Part shown: positions 31,091 to 40,388 of the stretch, one piece after another
How the letters are laid out: the number at the start of each line of letters is the position of its first letter
Numbering within the stretch: position 1 is the stretch's first letter
Assembly: GCA_900541035.1 (NCBI GenBank)
Contig: UQIN01000004.1
Coordinates: forward strand, 60,343-124,342
Reading direction: 5' to 3'
DNA from: an uncultured Collinsella sp.
GTDB lineage: Bacteria; Actinomycetota; Coriobacteriia; Coriobacteriales; Coriobacteriaceae
Length of the DNA: 64,000 nt
The notes under the pieces: generated by a model
The model's database searches: none
What the model saw: only the letters and a program-made list of their open reading frames with translations
Told to the model about the DNA's origin: nothing
Translations under genes and position numbers: made by a program

Positions 31091-32413
31091 ATGGCCTTCG
31101 AGAGCGTCAACTATCAGTGCCCCGCGTGTGGCGGCCCCCTTCACTTTGCCAGTGCCGAGCAAAAGCTCGTCTGCGACTACTGCGATTCGCGTTTTGAAGT
31201 CGAAGAAGTCGAGGCTCTCTATCGCGAGCGCCAGGACAAGGCAGATGCCAAAGCTGATGCCGCAGCCGCGGCTCCCAAACCTGCTGCCGACGACGCCGTG
31301 CAGGAGCTGGCCCAAAACGCCAGCTACATCTGCTCGTCGTGCGGCGCCGAGCTCGTGTCCGACGGCACCGTCGCTGTCACCACCTGCCCGTACTGCGGCA
31401 ACTCCGCCGTAGCGCCCGGTCAGCTTTCGGGCGACTTCTCGCCCGACCTGGTGATTCCATTTAAGCTCGGGCGCGATGACGTCACGGCCGCACTCAAGGA
31501 ACACTACAAGGGCAAGATCTTGCTGCCCAAGAGCTTTGTCACCGGCAACCACATTGACGAGGTCCAAGGTGTCTACGTGCCGTTTTGGCTCTACGGTGCC
31601 TGCGTTGACGGCGAAGTGTACTTTGACGCGACCAACGAGACCGTGACCGAGGAATCCGACCGCACCGTCACGACCACCGACCACTACGATGCCTATCGCA
31701 AGGGCAATATCTCGTTTAAGCGCGTGCCCGTCGACGGATCGTCCAAGATGCCCGACGGCCACATGGACGCCATCGAGCCGTTTGACTACGGCGCACTGCG
31801 TCCGTTCTCGGTCGCATATATGCCCGGCTACATCGCCAACCGTTACGACGAGGACTGCGAGACCTGCAAGGCGCGCGCCGAGCGCCGTATGGAAGAAAGC
31901 ACGATCTCGGCCCTGCGAGAGACCGTCGTCGACGAATACGACGATGCTACGGTCGAAAGCAAGCAGCTCGACTACACCTGGGAAGACAGCGACTACGCCC
32001 TGTTCCCCGTCTGGATGCTCTCCACCTCGTGGAACGGCAAGAGCTACCTGTTTGCCATGAACGGCCAGACCGGCCGCTTGGTCGGCGAGCTCCCCTGCTC
32101 CAAGCCCAAGCTCGCCATCGCCTCGGTGCTGTTCTTCGTGATCGGATTTATCCTCTCCCAGATTCTCTTTATGGGGGAATACGCCTTCGATCCGGATTAC
32201 CTCACCTTTGATATCGAGGGCATCCTCATCGACATCATTGCGCCGCTGATCATCGTAATCATCGGAGACGTGCTGCTGGTAGGCCAGCTCAAGACGGCCA
32301 ACGAAGCAACCCATGCCGATGAGTATTGTGGCGAGCTCGACCTGACCGAGAAGCACGACACCTTCAGCCACACCGAGACCACCGTTGTCATGAAAGACGA
32401 CAAGGACGACTAA
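31091..32413 (+). CDS. Zinc-ribbon membrane protein (YdjG-like)
   Basis: 440 aa. Two TFIIB-type ribbons at the N-terminus (YQCPACGGPLHFAS...VCDYCDSRFEVE; YICSSCGAELVSDG...TCPYCGNSAVAPG) precede a domain beginning PDLVIPFKLGRDDVTAALKE and containing VYVPFWLYGACVDGEV. Two membrane helices lie near the C-terminus (ASVLFFVIGFILSQILFMGE; GILIDIIAPLIIVIIGDVLL). The plan matches Bacillus subtilis YdjG, which works with YdjH, YdjI and the phage-shock protein PspA-like YdjF at the membrane. The next gene is YdjI-like, supporting this; no PspA gene is in the window. Confidence 0.85.
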   Translation: MAFESVNYQCPACGGPLHFASAEQKLVCDYCDSRFEVEEVEALYRERQDKADAKADAAAAAPKPAADDAVQELAQNASYICSSCGAELVSDGTVAVTTCPYCGNSAVAPGQLSGDFSPDLVIPFKLGRDDVTAALKEHYKGKILLPKSFVTGNHIDEVQGVYVPFWLYGACVDGEVYFDATNETVTEESDRTVTTTDHYDAYRKGNISFKRVPVDGSSKMPDGHMDAIEPFDYGALRPFSVAYMPGYIANRYDEDCETCKARAERRMEESTISALRETVVDEYDDATVESKQLDYTWEDSDYALFPVWMLSTSWNGKSYLFAMNGQTGRLVGELPCSKPKLAIASVLFFVIGFILSQILFMGEYAFDPDYLTFDIEGILIDIIAPLIIVIIGDVLLVGQLKTANEATHADEYCGELDLTEKHDTFSHTETTVVMKDDKDD

Positions 32414-32461
32414 GCAATCCAACCAATACCACCCGGCCTTTGACGAGAAAGGAAGATCACC

Positions 32462-33703
32462 ATGGGACTCTTGAAAGCTGGATTGGGAGCTGCCGGCGGC
32501 GTCATGGCCGACCAGTGGAAGGAATTTATCTACTGCGAATCGATGCCTGCTGACGTCTTGGCCTGCAAGGGCAGCAAACGCACCGGTGGCCGCAGCTCCA
32601 ACACGCGCGGCGAGGACAACGTCATCTCCAACGGCTCGGTCATCGCCGTCAACGACGGCCAGGGCATGCTCGTGGTGCAAAACGGCAAGATCATCGAAGT
32701 CGCGCTGGAGCCCGGTGAGTTCGTCTTCGATACCGGCAGCGAGCCGAGCGTCTTTAGCGGCAACCTGGGCGATTCCATCAAGGAGACCTTCGCCAATATC
32801 GGCAGCCGCTTTACCTTTGGCGGCGACGCGGGCAAGGACCAGCGTGTCTACTTCATCAACACCAAGGAGATCATCGGCAACAAGTACGGCACCGCCTCGC
32901 CCGTGCCCTTCCGCGTGGTCGATAACAACATTGGCCTGGACGTCGACATCTCCGTGCGCTGCAACGGCGAATATTCGTACCGCATCACCAACCCGCTGCT
33001 GTTCTACACCAACGTATGCGGCAACGTGACCGATAGTTACACGCGCGACAAGATCGACAGCCAGCTTAAGTCCGAGCTGCTCACCGCCCTGCAGCCCGCC
33101 TTTGCCAAGATCTCGGAGATGGGCATCCGCTACAGCGCCATCCCCGGTCACACCACCGAGCTCGCCCGCGCGCTCAACGAGGTCCTCTCTGCCGACTGGC
33201 GCGACCTGCGTGGTGTCGAGATCGTGAGCTTTGGCGTCAACTCCATCGCCGCCTCGCAAGAAGACGAGCAGATGATCAAGGACCTGCAGAAAGCCGCGGT
33301 TATGCGCGATCCCACCATGGCGGCAGCCAACATCGCCAGCGCCCAGAGCGATGCGATGCGCGCGGCAGCCGCCAACCCCAACGGCGCGATGGCAGGCTTT
33401 ATGGGCATGGGCATGGCAGGTGGCATGGGCGGCATGAACGCCAGCCAGCTGTTCGCCGCCGGCCAGGCACAGCAGCAGGCCGCCCCGCAGCCGGCTCCGG
33501 CTCCCGCCCCCGCACCGGCTCCCGCCGCCGCACCTGCGGCCGGCACGTGGACTTGCAGCTGCGGCGCCACCAACACCGGCAAGTTCTGCTCCGAGTGCGG
33601 CAGTCCCGCACCCGCCCCGGCACCGGCAAAGTGGTTCTGCCCCAACTGCGGCAGCGAAAACGGCGGCAAGTTCTGCAGCAACTGCGGAACGCCCAGGCCC
33701 TAG
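32462..33703 (+). CDS. SPFH-domain protein with C-terminal zinc ribbons (YdjI-like)
   Basis: 413 aa. The N-terminal 290 residues are an SPFH/band-7-like domain (SNGSVIAVNDGQGMLVVQNG, then KIIEVALEPGEFVFDT, and AKISEMGIRYSAIPGHTTEL) as in YdjI/virion-core-type proteins. A Met/Gly- and Pro/Ala-rich linker (PAPAPAPAPAPAAAPAAG) leads to two rubredoxin-like ribbons (CSCGATNTGKFCSECG; CPNCGSENGGKFCSNCG). Such proteins recruit envelope-stress factors to membranes in B. subtilis. It lies 48 bases after the YdjG-like gene; both are probably one functional unit. Ribosome site GAAAGGAAG precedes the ATG. Confidence 0.88.
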   Translation: MGLLKAGLGAAGGVMADQWKEFIYCESMPADVLACKGSKRTGGRSSNTRGEDNVISNGSVIAVNDGQGMLVVQNGKIIEVALEPGEFVFDTGSEPSVFSGNLGDSIKETFANIGSRFTFGGDAGKDQRVYFINTKEIIGNKYGTASPVPFRVVDNNIGLDVDISVRCNGEYSYRITNPLLFYTNVCGNVTDSYTRDKIDSQLKSELLTALQPAFAKISEMGIRYSAIPGHTTELARALNEVLSADWRDLRGVEIVSFGVNSIAASQEDEQMIKDLQKAAVMRDPTMAAANIASAQSDAMRAAAANPNGAMAGFMGMGMAGGMGGMNASQLFAAGQAQQQAAPQPAPAPAPAPAPAAAPAAGTWTCSCGATNTGKFCSECGSPAPAPAPAKWFCPNCGSENGGKFCSNCGTPRP

Positions 33704-33783
33704 CCCCTCTATCTGGTAATTGGCGGGGGATCCGCCGCCCCCGCTCCTGCTTCTATGGGTTTCGTTCGATTAAGGAGGACACC

Positions 33784-34626
33784 ATGAAGACAACGTTCAA
33801 AAAGTCCGTGCTCGCATTCCTGACATGCGTCCTGGCGCTCGCCTTTGCCCTGACGGGCTGCAGCGGCGGCGCCAAAGACCCCAAGGCCGACTTCGTCGGC
33901 AGCTGGGAGCTCTCGGGTGGAACCGTGGATGGCGAAGAGCTGACCGATGAGTACATGAAGATGCTCGAGGATTGGGGTGTCCACTGCGTCCTGATTCTCG
34001 ATGAGGACGGTACAGGCGCCCTTGACCTGTTCCTTGAGGTTGTCGACCTTAAATGGGAGGCAAAGGACGCCACCACCGTGACGATCACCGCCGAAGATGA
34101 GTCGCACGACATGAAGCTCAAGGACGGCAAACTCATCCTCGAAGAGGATGACGGCAACCTCGTCTTTACCAAGTCCGACAAGGATCTGTCCGGCACGGTG
34201 AAGAAGGATCGCGAGGCTGCCGAAAAGGAAGAGGAGATCGATGAGGCCGTCGAAGACGACGACGTCCAGCGCGCCGAAATCTCCCCCGCCGTCACCGTCG
34301 CCGATGACGATCTGTGCACCATCACCGTCACCGAGAAGTTCAAGGACGACTGGGGCGACATCGGCTTTGTCGTCAACATCACCAACAAGAGCGACAAGGA
34401 CCTGACCTTCTACGCTCCCAGCGGTAAGACCAACGTCAACGGCACCATGAAGGAACCCTGGTTCTCGGCTCACCTGATGCCCGGCACCAACGCCACCGAG
34501 GAATTCACGTTCTCGAGCGGCGAGCTCGATAGCCTCGACGACCTGGTCAACACGACCATTGGCATCGACGCCTACCTGACCGATTCCTACGAGGACGTCG
34601 CCTCCTACAGCGCAACCATCGTGTAG
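33784..34626 (+). CDS. Lipoprotein of unknown function
   Basis: 280 aa. Signal peptide with lipobox FALTGCSG (cysteine near residue 26). The mature region has two parts: residues 35-145 resemble small lipocalin-like repeats (FVGSWELSGGTVDGEEL ... TVTITAEDESHDMKLKDG), and residues 160-280 resemble a DUF5067-type beta-sandwich (VNITNKSDKDLTFYAPSGKT). The middle is a charged helix. I chose ATG 33784 because of TTAAGGAGGACACC just upstream; an in-frame ORF extends back into the SPFH gene but has no signal peptide. Last gene of the SPFH operon, so probably an extracellular partner. Confidence 0.82.
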   Translation: MKTTFKKSVLAFLTCVLALAFALTGCSGGAKDPKADFVGSWELSGGTVDGEELTDEYMKMLEDWGVHCVLILDEDGTGALDLFLEVVDLKWEAKDATTVTITAEDESHDMKLKDGKLILEEDDGNLVFTKSDKDLSGTVKKDREAAEKEEEIDEAVEDDDVQRAEISPAVTVADDDLCTITVTEKFKDDWGDIGFVVNITNKSDKDLTFYAPSGKTNVNGTMKEPWFSAHLMPGTNATEEFTFSSGELDSLDDLVNTTIGIDAYLTDSYEDVASYSATIV

Positions 34627-34676
34627 CGGCAGACATCGACGGCCGCGGATTGGCGGATACATCCGCGCACATGTCA

Positions 34677-34718
34677 GGCGGGGCCGCAGGAGTTGATCCT
34701 GCGGCCCCGTCGTTTTTG
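34677..34718 (+). terminator. Intrinsic terminator of the SPFH/lipoprotein operon
   Basis: Stem GGGGCCGCAGGA / TCCTGCGGCCCC (loop GTTGA), followed by GTCGTTTTT on the plus strand. Confidence 0.88.
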
Positions 34719-34737
34719 TGCCGATGCGTAACGAGCG

Positions 34738-35358
34738 CTAGCGCTCCATATTGGGAACGATGCTGCCCTCCGTTACTGCGCGCACGGCCAAGCGCATGAT
34801 GTTGTCGTAGCCGGTCTTGTTGAGGATCTCCGAGATGCGACGCTTGATGGTGCCCTCACTCATAAACAGCTCGGCCGCGATCTCGCGACGGCTCTTGCCC
34901 TCGCAGGCAAGGCGCAAGATCGATAGCTCAACATCGTCGAGTGCCGCCGTACCCGAAAAAATACTCTCGGGCGGCTTGGGAAACGTGCAATAGCCCGCCA
35001 GCGTGGAGCGCATCACGGCGAACAACTCGTCGATACCGACGTTCTTGTACACAAAGCTATCGACGCCCGCCTCGCGGGCCTGATCGACAAAGGTGATCTC
35101 GGGCATGCCGGTCATGATAATGACGCGGCACTCGGGCAGTTGTTCTTTAATGCGCGCCGCCGCCACGATGCCGTTGGAATCATGCTCGGTGCATACGTCC
35201 ATCAGTATCATGTCCGGGCGCTCCTTGAGCGCGACACCCAAGGCCTCGGAAGCATCGGCAATGGCGGAAACAACGGTCATATCGGGCTGGTCGCCAACGG
35301 AACGCGCCAGGCTCTCGCGCAGGATGGCCTGGTCTTCGACTATAAGGACGCGGATCAT
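34738..35358 (-). CDS. NarL/LuxR-type response regulator
   Basis: 206 aa. Receiver domain: acidic pair in VLIVEDQ, phospho-acceptor aspartate in ILMDV (about residue 54), Thr in IIMTGMP, Lys in FVYKNVG. Output: LuxR HTH (EGKSRREIAAELFMSEGTIK, about residues 150-170). Its gene overlaps the end of the sensor kinase gene upstream by 4 bases, so the two are coupled and form a two-component pair. Target genes are unknown. Confidence 0.93.
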   Translation of the reverse strand: MIRVLIVEDQAILRESLARSVGDQPDMTVVSAIADASEALGVALKERPDMILMDVCTEHDSNGIVAAARIKEQLPECRVIIMTGMPEITFVDQAREAGVDSFVYKNVGIDELFAVMRSTLAGYCTFPKPPESIFSGTAALDDVELSILRLACEGKSRREIAAELFMSEGTIKRRISEILNKTGYDNIMRLAVRAVTEGSIVPNMER

Positions 35359-36848
35359 GAGCTTCTCCTTTGAGCTGTGGCGCTGGCGTTGAGCGGGATG
35401 GACACCGCAAGCGTAAAGGGCGGGGCGGCATGGATTTCCAGGCAGCCGCCCAGATCTTGCGCGACATGCCTCATACCTGGGATACCCGTTCCCTCGCGAT
35501 ACGATACGGGTGCAGGCGCGCCGTCGTTAGAAACGGTCATCCGCGCAACAGCGCTGTCTTCCGACGTCTCCCGCCACAGGCGCACATGGACCCGATGGGC
35601 CTGTGCATGCTTGGTGGCATTGGTCGAGGCCTCACGGATAATCTGCAAAAATGCGGCGGCGACACGCGCGTCCTCAGGCAGCGCACCCTCAACATCGATC
35701 TGCACACTCACCAGGCCAAAAGCATGGACGATATCACCCAGCTGCTCTGCAGGCTCGCTGGCACCGCCACTGCGCAAATCGGCGGCAATTGAGCGCAGCA
35801 GCGGGTCGATCTGCTCGAGCGACTCGTCATCCAGGCGCCCCTCCTCCAGATAACGATGGAGGATGGACAGGCGCTGCCCGATCACGTCGTGCACGCGAGC
35901 GCGCATACGCAGATAGGCCGCATTGTCAGCAACTTTTTTGACTTCTTCGATCTGGGCTTGGAGCTCTTGGCCCGCAAGCTCAAGCAGGTGGTTGGCTTGC
36001 GCTAGGCGATCATGAGCATGCGCATACTCTGTTACATCCAGGCCGATAATGCGCTCAAAGAGGCGGCCCGAAACCATAACGTCATCGTGCACAAACAAGC
36101 GAATCTCGGCGGGAGAAACCTCGACCACCGCCCGCGCCTCACCAAAGCGGTCCAGATTAATCCGCACACGGTTCTGGCTGCTTTCGGGCATTTGCATGCT
36201 GAGTTTGCGCAGGCCGTTCCATGTACCGCTCATATCGCCTAGGTCGGTGGGCATATGAAGCTCCACCAGGTTTTTGCGCATGCAGCGGTTCATGAGCAGC
36301 GGACGGCCCCTCGGGTCCAGATACAGGATGCCCACGGGAATCACGTTGATGGTCTCGATCGTCGAGAACGCGGTGATATCCTCCTGGCGGTTACGGACGT
36401 CCATCAAGAGCGCCGCGATGGAACGGAACAGGAAGAACGCTCCCTCTGCGATAAGGACAACGGTCCACGCCGAGCCCATGGCAAAAACCACCGGCGGCGT
36501 CACGGCGACAACAAGCAGCAGCTCGACCAGCATGACGGGGCGACGATAGCGCACCATAAGCACCACGCCATAGGCAAAGATTGCGGCATTGAGCCACAGC
36601 GCTCCGCCCATTGCCCTGGCGCAAACGTCAAGCGGCGCCACCAGATACGAGCCAGACGACGCGAACAGGATAAGCGCCGAAACCACCAGGTGAAGCACGA
36701 GGCTCGCCTCGTAGGTGCAAACCGCCTTACGGTTATAGGACGAGCGGCGCGATGCGATGAGCGGAACGTGGATCGTCTGCAGGCACGCAGCCAGGGCAAA
36801 GACAATATCGAGTGCAACGATTTGGGGAAGGATGAGCGAAATCTGCAT
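35355..36848 (-). CDS. Membrane sensor histidine kinase (NarX/DesK type)
   Basis: 497 aa. About six membrane helices fill residues 5-160, followed by a PAS-like region (NVIPVGILYLDPRGRPLLMN), a coiled coil, then the dimerisation histidine in RVHDVIGQRLSILHRYLEEG and an HATPase domain (N box IIREASTNATKHAQA, G box EGTGIPGMRHVA). ATG 36848 was chosen; a GTG two codons upstream, overlapping the preceding stop as GTGA, is also possible. The gene overlaps both its neighbours' ends, making a three-gene unit with the sensor above and the regulator below. Confidence 0.9.
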   Translation of the reverse strand: MQISLILPQIVALDIVFALAACLQTIHVPLIASRRSSYNRKAVCTYEASLVLHLVVSALILFASSGSYLVAPLDVCARAMGGALWLNAAIFAYGVVLMVRYRRPVMLVELLLVVAVTPPVVFAMGSAWTVVLIAEGAFFLFRSIAALLMDVRNRQEDITAFSTIETINVIPVGILYLDPRGRPLLMNRCMRKNLVELHMPTDLGDMSGTWNGLRKLSMQMPESSQNRVRINLDRFGEARAVVEVSPAEIRLFVHDDVMVSGRLFERIIGLDVTEYAHAHDRLAQANHLLELAGQELQAQIEEVKKVADNAAYLRMRARVHDVIGQRLSILHRYLEEGRLDDESLEQIDPLLRSIAADLRSGGASEPAEQLGDIVHAFGLVSVQIDVEGALPEDARVAAAFLQIIREASTNATKHAQAHRVHVRLWRETSEDSAVARMTVSNDGAPAPVSYREGTGIPGMRHVAQDLGGCLEIHAAPPFTLAVSIPLNASATAQRRSS

Positions 36849-36850
36849 CG

Positions 36851-38734
36851 TCACTCACCCGCCCGCGGCATCAACACGATCATACGCAACTGGCCGGGTT
36901 CGCCCTCAAGGCGGTATGCCACGTTGCGCCCTTGCAGAGCGCTTTCGAGCTCTTGCGCAGCGGGCGTCTGCGAAAGATCTTCATCATCGTTGGAAAAAAG
37001 CGTGGCACGCAGCTCGACACTGCACCGGTCATGGTCGCCCAAGTGATACATAAGCGCCGGATGGTCGGTGGTGTAGGCAAAAAACGCAAAGTCATACACG
37101 CAGTCGTACAGGGCGCTTACTGTACTGGCGTGCAACGGGCGCCGTATGGCGATAATCGAGGCGCAATCGATATCGATGGTGCGCAGGTCGCTTGCGAGCT
37201 CGTTGGCAATGAGCTGAATACGGTCGCGATCAAAGCCGCTCTCCCCGTGCTGCGCCAACGTGAGTGACCCCTTGCGCTTGCAATAGGCGACGAGCATCTT
37301 GACGCGCTGCAGCATGCGGTAACGCTCGTGCGAAGACACTTCGTCGGTCAACGGCGGCAGCGAGCTCAGCAGGTCGTACATCCCTTCGAGCGCGCGGGCA
37401 AGCGCTTGATCCACGTCTTGGACCAGCAAGGTCTCGGCCTCTTGATCTTCCAAATGCGTCTTAAGGTCGTAGTCGGCGGCGAGCAGCTCATTTTGACGCT
37501 GCAGTTCCATGCGACGATGTGCCAGTTCACGGTTAAGCTCGTTGAGCTCCGACACGTCTTGGGCGAGCAGGGCCGATCCGCCCAGCAGTGGAAAGGCACG
37601 GTACATCACATCGGGATCGGACGCCACGGCAAAGGCATGGGCGCGGCCGTGCTCCTGGGTCCGCAACTCCTCGCGCACGCCTACCGGCGTTGGCTTTGAC
37701 ACCGGCGTGGCATAGACCTCCTGCAGGTCGCGCGTTAGAACTTTGAGGTCAAGCGGCAAGGTGTCGAAGATGCCGGCGATGTCGTGATACGACGGAACGA
37801 CACCGCAATCGAGACAGATTTCCATCGCCACCACGCACAAGACGCAATAGATGAGCGAGAAGTTGAGCCTCCATGCCCAGGGCACGCGCAACGCATATGA
37901 GATGGCAAAGAACGCGCCGCCCAGCAGCACGAGCGCCGCCGTGCCCGAGAAACGTTGGATGCGAAAGGACGAGGACCGGCCCACCAGGATAAAAAAGGCC
38001 ACAAAGTTAAAGGCCGTCCACACGAGGACGGCGAAATAACCCCAGCCGTACGTGTAATCGTTGCTCCAGGTGTCGCTTGTACGGTCAAAGTGGAAGACCT
38101 GCTGGTGAAAATCGTTGGTGAGCACAAATCCGATAAGCAGGATAGCCACAATCCACAGCGCAGCGCAGTAGCGGCGACCCGGGCGGTGTTGCTCCAGGCC
38201 CGCAAGGCGCAGACCACACAACTGGTAGAGCAGCGGAATAAGCGTCATGGGCACGTAGTACAGGTACCACAGCACGGTGGCATAGAACGGTGTGAACGAC
38301 TTGTACTTGAGAATGACTTCGATCATCCACAGGGCGCAAATGGTGGCGACGGCAACAAGGCGGCGGCGCAACACATAGTCCAAACAGCGCAGATAGACCG
38401 ATACGCCCCAGATCGAAAATGCAATTGCGGCGACAAGCAGCGGGAGAGAGCTCGAATGGATGAGCGCATCCACGACCTCTTCGGACACCTCGCTATAGGC
38501 GGGCACGGCGTTAGAAAGTTTGGGGTCGAAGGCGAACAGCGCCGGCAAGACTGCCAAAAGCATGAGGAACAGCGCGGTGATGGCGCCGGCGATAGCGAAG
38601 ACGCGGTGGCAGTACACCTGATGTGTTATGCCAACAAGGAATCGCGGCATGGCGAAGAGCCTGCCACCCATAGGATCCGCCACGGGTGCGGATCGGGCGG
38701 CCGCGTTGCCGATATGTCGCTCGCGGGTACCCAT
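36851..38734 (-). CDS. Membrane sensor-like protein, partner of the adjacent histidine kinase
   Basis: About 627 aa with this start. Eight or so membrane helices occupy residues 40-310 (VFAIAGAITALFLMLLAVLP; YATVLWYLYYVPMTLIPLLY), as in the 7TM-type sensor kinase N-terminal region, and a coiled coil follows (ELNRELAHRRMELQRQNELL). The C-terminal 200 residues look like a kinase dimerisation/ATPase region in length, but I cannot find a clear histidine box, N box or G box, so it may be a degenerate kinase that only senses or modulates. The N-terminus is uncertain; ATGs at 38734 and 38650 are both possible and neither has a strong ribosome site. Confidence 0.8.
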   Translation of the reverse strand: MGTRERHIGNAAARSAPVADPMGGRLFAMPRFLVGITHQVYCHRVFAIAGAITALFLMLLAVLPALFAFDPKLSNAVPAYSEVSEEVVDALIHSSSLPLLVAAIAFSIWGVSVYLRCLDYVLRRRLVAVATICALWMIEVILKYKSFTPFYATVLWYLYYVPMTLIPLLYQLCGLRLAGLEQHRPGRRYCAALWIVAILLIGFVLTNDFHQQVFHFDRTSDTWSNDYTYGWGYFAVLVWTAFNFVAFFILVGRSSSFRIQRFSGTAALVLLGGAFFAISYALRVPWAWRLNFSLIYCVLCVVAMEICLDCGVVPSYHDIAGIFDTLPLDLKVLTRDLQEVYATPVSKPTPVGVREELRTQEHGRAHAFAVASDPDVMYRAFPLLGGSALLAQDVSELNELNRELAHRRMELQRQNELLAADYDLKTHLEDQEAETLLVQDVDQALARALEGMYDLLSSLPPLTDEVSSHERYRMLQRVKMLVAYCKRKGSLTLAQHGESGFDRDRIQLIANELASDLRTIDIDCASIIAIRRPLHASTVSALYDCVYDFAFFAYTTDHPALMYHLGDHDRCSVELRATLFSNDDEDLSQTPAAQELESALQGRNVAYRLEGEPGQLRMIVLMPRAGE

Positions 38735-38799
38735 AGTGCTTTTAGTGTACCGACAGATGGGTCGAAAAAGCGGGCCGCATGTCCCAAAATCCGCAGACG

Positions 38800-38842
38800 G
38801 CAAGGCGCCCGGCATGCATTAACTGCTCGCCGGGCGCCTTGG
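38800..38842 (-). terminator. Hairpin terminator after GH1 copy 2
   Basis: Stem AAGGCGCCCGGC / GCCGGGCGCCTT, 35 bases after the GH1 stop on the minus strand. The T tract is weak, so termination strength is uncertain. Confidence 0.65.
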
Positions 38843-38876
38843 TTAGGAGACTCTGAAGTTGAGCGCCTCAGTGCCC

Positions 38877-40307
38877 TTAGGACAGGTCCTCACCGTTCGT
38901 TTCAATGACATGCTTGTACCAGTCGAAGCTCTTCTTCTTGGAACGCTTGAGAGTGCCGTTGCCCGCATCATCGCGGTCGACATAGATAAAGCCGTAGCGC
39001 TTGGACATCTCGCCTGTGCCGGCAGACACCAGGTCGATCGGGCCCCAGGTGGTGTAGCCCAGCAGGTCAACGCCGTCCTCGGTCACCGCATCACGCATCG
39101 CGGCGATATGCTGGCGCAGGTAGTCGATACGGTAGTCGTCGTTGATGGAGCCATCCTCCTCGACAACATCCTTGGCACCCAGACCGTTCTCAACCGCAAA
39201 CAGCGGCTTCTGATAACGGTCGTACAGGTCGTTGAGGGTGATGCGGAAGCCCAGCGGATCGATGGCCCAGCCCCACTGGCTCTCCTGCAGGTAGGGGTTC
39301 TTGGCGCCGGCGAAGGCGTTACCCTGGGTGCGCTCGACATCGGGGTTGTCGGCACCGGCAGAGCAGCGGGTGCTGTAGTAGCTAAAACTGATGAAGTCGA
39401 CGGTGTTGGCGGCCAGAATCTCACGGTCCTCGTCGGTCATACCCACATCGATGCCCAAGCGCTCGAGCTTCTTGACGGCATAGGCCGGGTAGTAGCCGCG
39501 GCTCTGGACGTCGACGAAGAAGTAATTGTCCTGATTGTCGAGCTGCGCCTGGCGCACATCGCCCGGACGGCAGCTATAGGGGTAGTAGCTACCTGCGGCG
39601 AGCATGCAGCCAATCTTGACCTCGGGGTCGATCTCGTGGGCGATCTTGGTTGCCCAAGCGCTGGCGACGAGCTCGTTGTGGGCGGCCAGGTACTCGACAG
39701 CCTCCTTGTTCTCGCCCTCCTCAAAGACCAGACCGGCACCCATAAACGGCAGCTGCAAGATCATATTGATCTCGTTGAAGGTAAGCCAGTACTTCACCAG
39801 ACCCTTGTAGCGGGTGAAGATCGTGGTCGCGAGGTTCTTGTAGAAGTCGATGAGCTTGCGGTTGCGCCAGCCGCCGTACTCCTTGATGAGGTGAATCGGG
39901 CAGTCGAAGTGCGTGATGGTAACGAGTGGCTCGATGCCGTGCGCCTGACACTCGCGGAATACGTCCTCGTAGAAGGCCAGGCCAGCCTCGTTGGGCTCGG
40001 TCTCGTCGCCGTTGGGGAAAATGCGGGTCCAAGCCAGGCTCATGCGGAAGGTCTTAAAGCCCATCTCGGCAAAGAGGGCGATGTCCTCCTTGTAATGGTG
40101 ATAGAAATCGATGCCGGTCTGCGCGGGATAGTAATAGCCGTCCTCGAAGTCGAGCATCTTGCGCTGGCCGGAGACCACCGCATAGCGCTCGGGGCCGTGC
40201 GGAGCCACGTCCACGTTGGCCAGGCCGCGGCCGTCCACGTTGTAGGCGCCCTCGCACTGGTTGGCAGCCGTTGCGCCGCCCCACAGGAAGTCTTTACGGA
40301 AAGCCAT
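38877..40307 (-). CDS. 6-phospho-beta-glucosidase, GH1 (copy 2)
   Basis: 476 aa, starting MAFRKDFLWGGATAANQCEG, the standard GH1 opening. Acid/base motif LTFNEINM (about residue 178) and nucleophile region FAVENGLGAKD (about 365) are intact; KRYGFIYVDRDD is near the C-terminus. It hydrolyses PTS-imported 6-phospho-beta-glucosides. GGATC lies before the ATG as a modest ribosome site. It has no adjacent PTS gene; its promoter region carries the same repeat pair as GH1 copy 1, 33 kb away. Confidence 0.93.
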   Translation of the reverse strand: MAFRKDFLWGGATAANQCEGAYNVDGRGLANVDVAPHGPERYAVVSGQRKMLDFEDGYYYPAQTGIDFYHHYKEDIALFAEMGFKTFRMSLAWTRIFPNGDETEPNEAGLAFYEDVFRECQAHGIEPLVTITHFDCPIHLIKEYGGWRNRKLIDFYKNLATTIFTRYKGLVKYWLTFNEINMILQLPFMGAGLVFEEGENKEAVEYLAAHNELVASAWATKIAHEIDPEVKIGCMLAAGSYYPYSCRPGDVRQAQLDNQDNYFFVDVQSRGYYPAYAVKKLERLGIDVGMTDEDREILAANTVDFISFSYYSTRCSAGADNPDVERTQGNAFAGAKNPYLQESQWGWAIDPLGFRITLNDLYDRYQKPLFAVENGLGAKDVVEEDGSINDDYRIDYLRQHIAAMRDAVTEDGVDLLGYTTWGPIDLVSAGTGEMSKRYGFIYVDRDDAGNGTLKRSKKKSFDWYKHVIETNGEDLS

Positions 40308-40388
40308 ACATCGATCCTTTCACACGCTGTTTGTCATAGGCTCAGTATCTCTATAAACGGCACGTCGCTCAACGGCAACGGCGCAGGT

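Noticed and set aside
30395..33259. 954-codon open frame on the minus strand opposite the SPFH operon
   Set aside because: Composition is typical of an antisense shadow and the three plus-strand genes beneath have clear zinc-ribbon and SPFH motifs.
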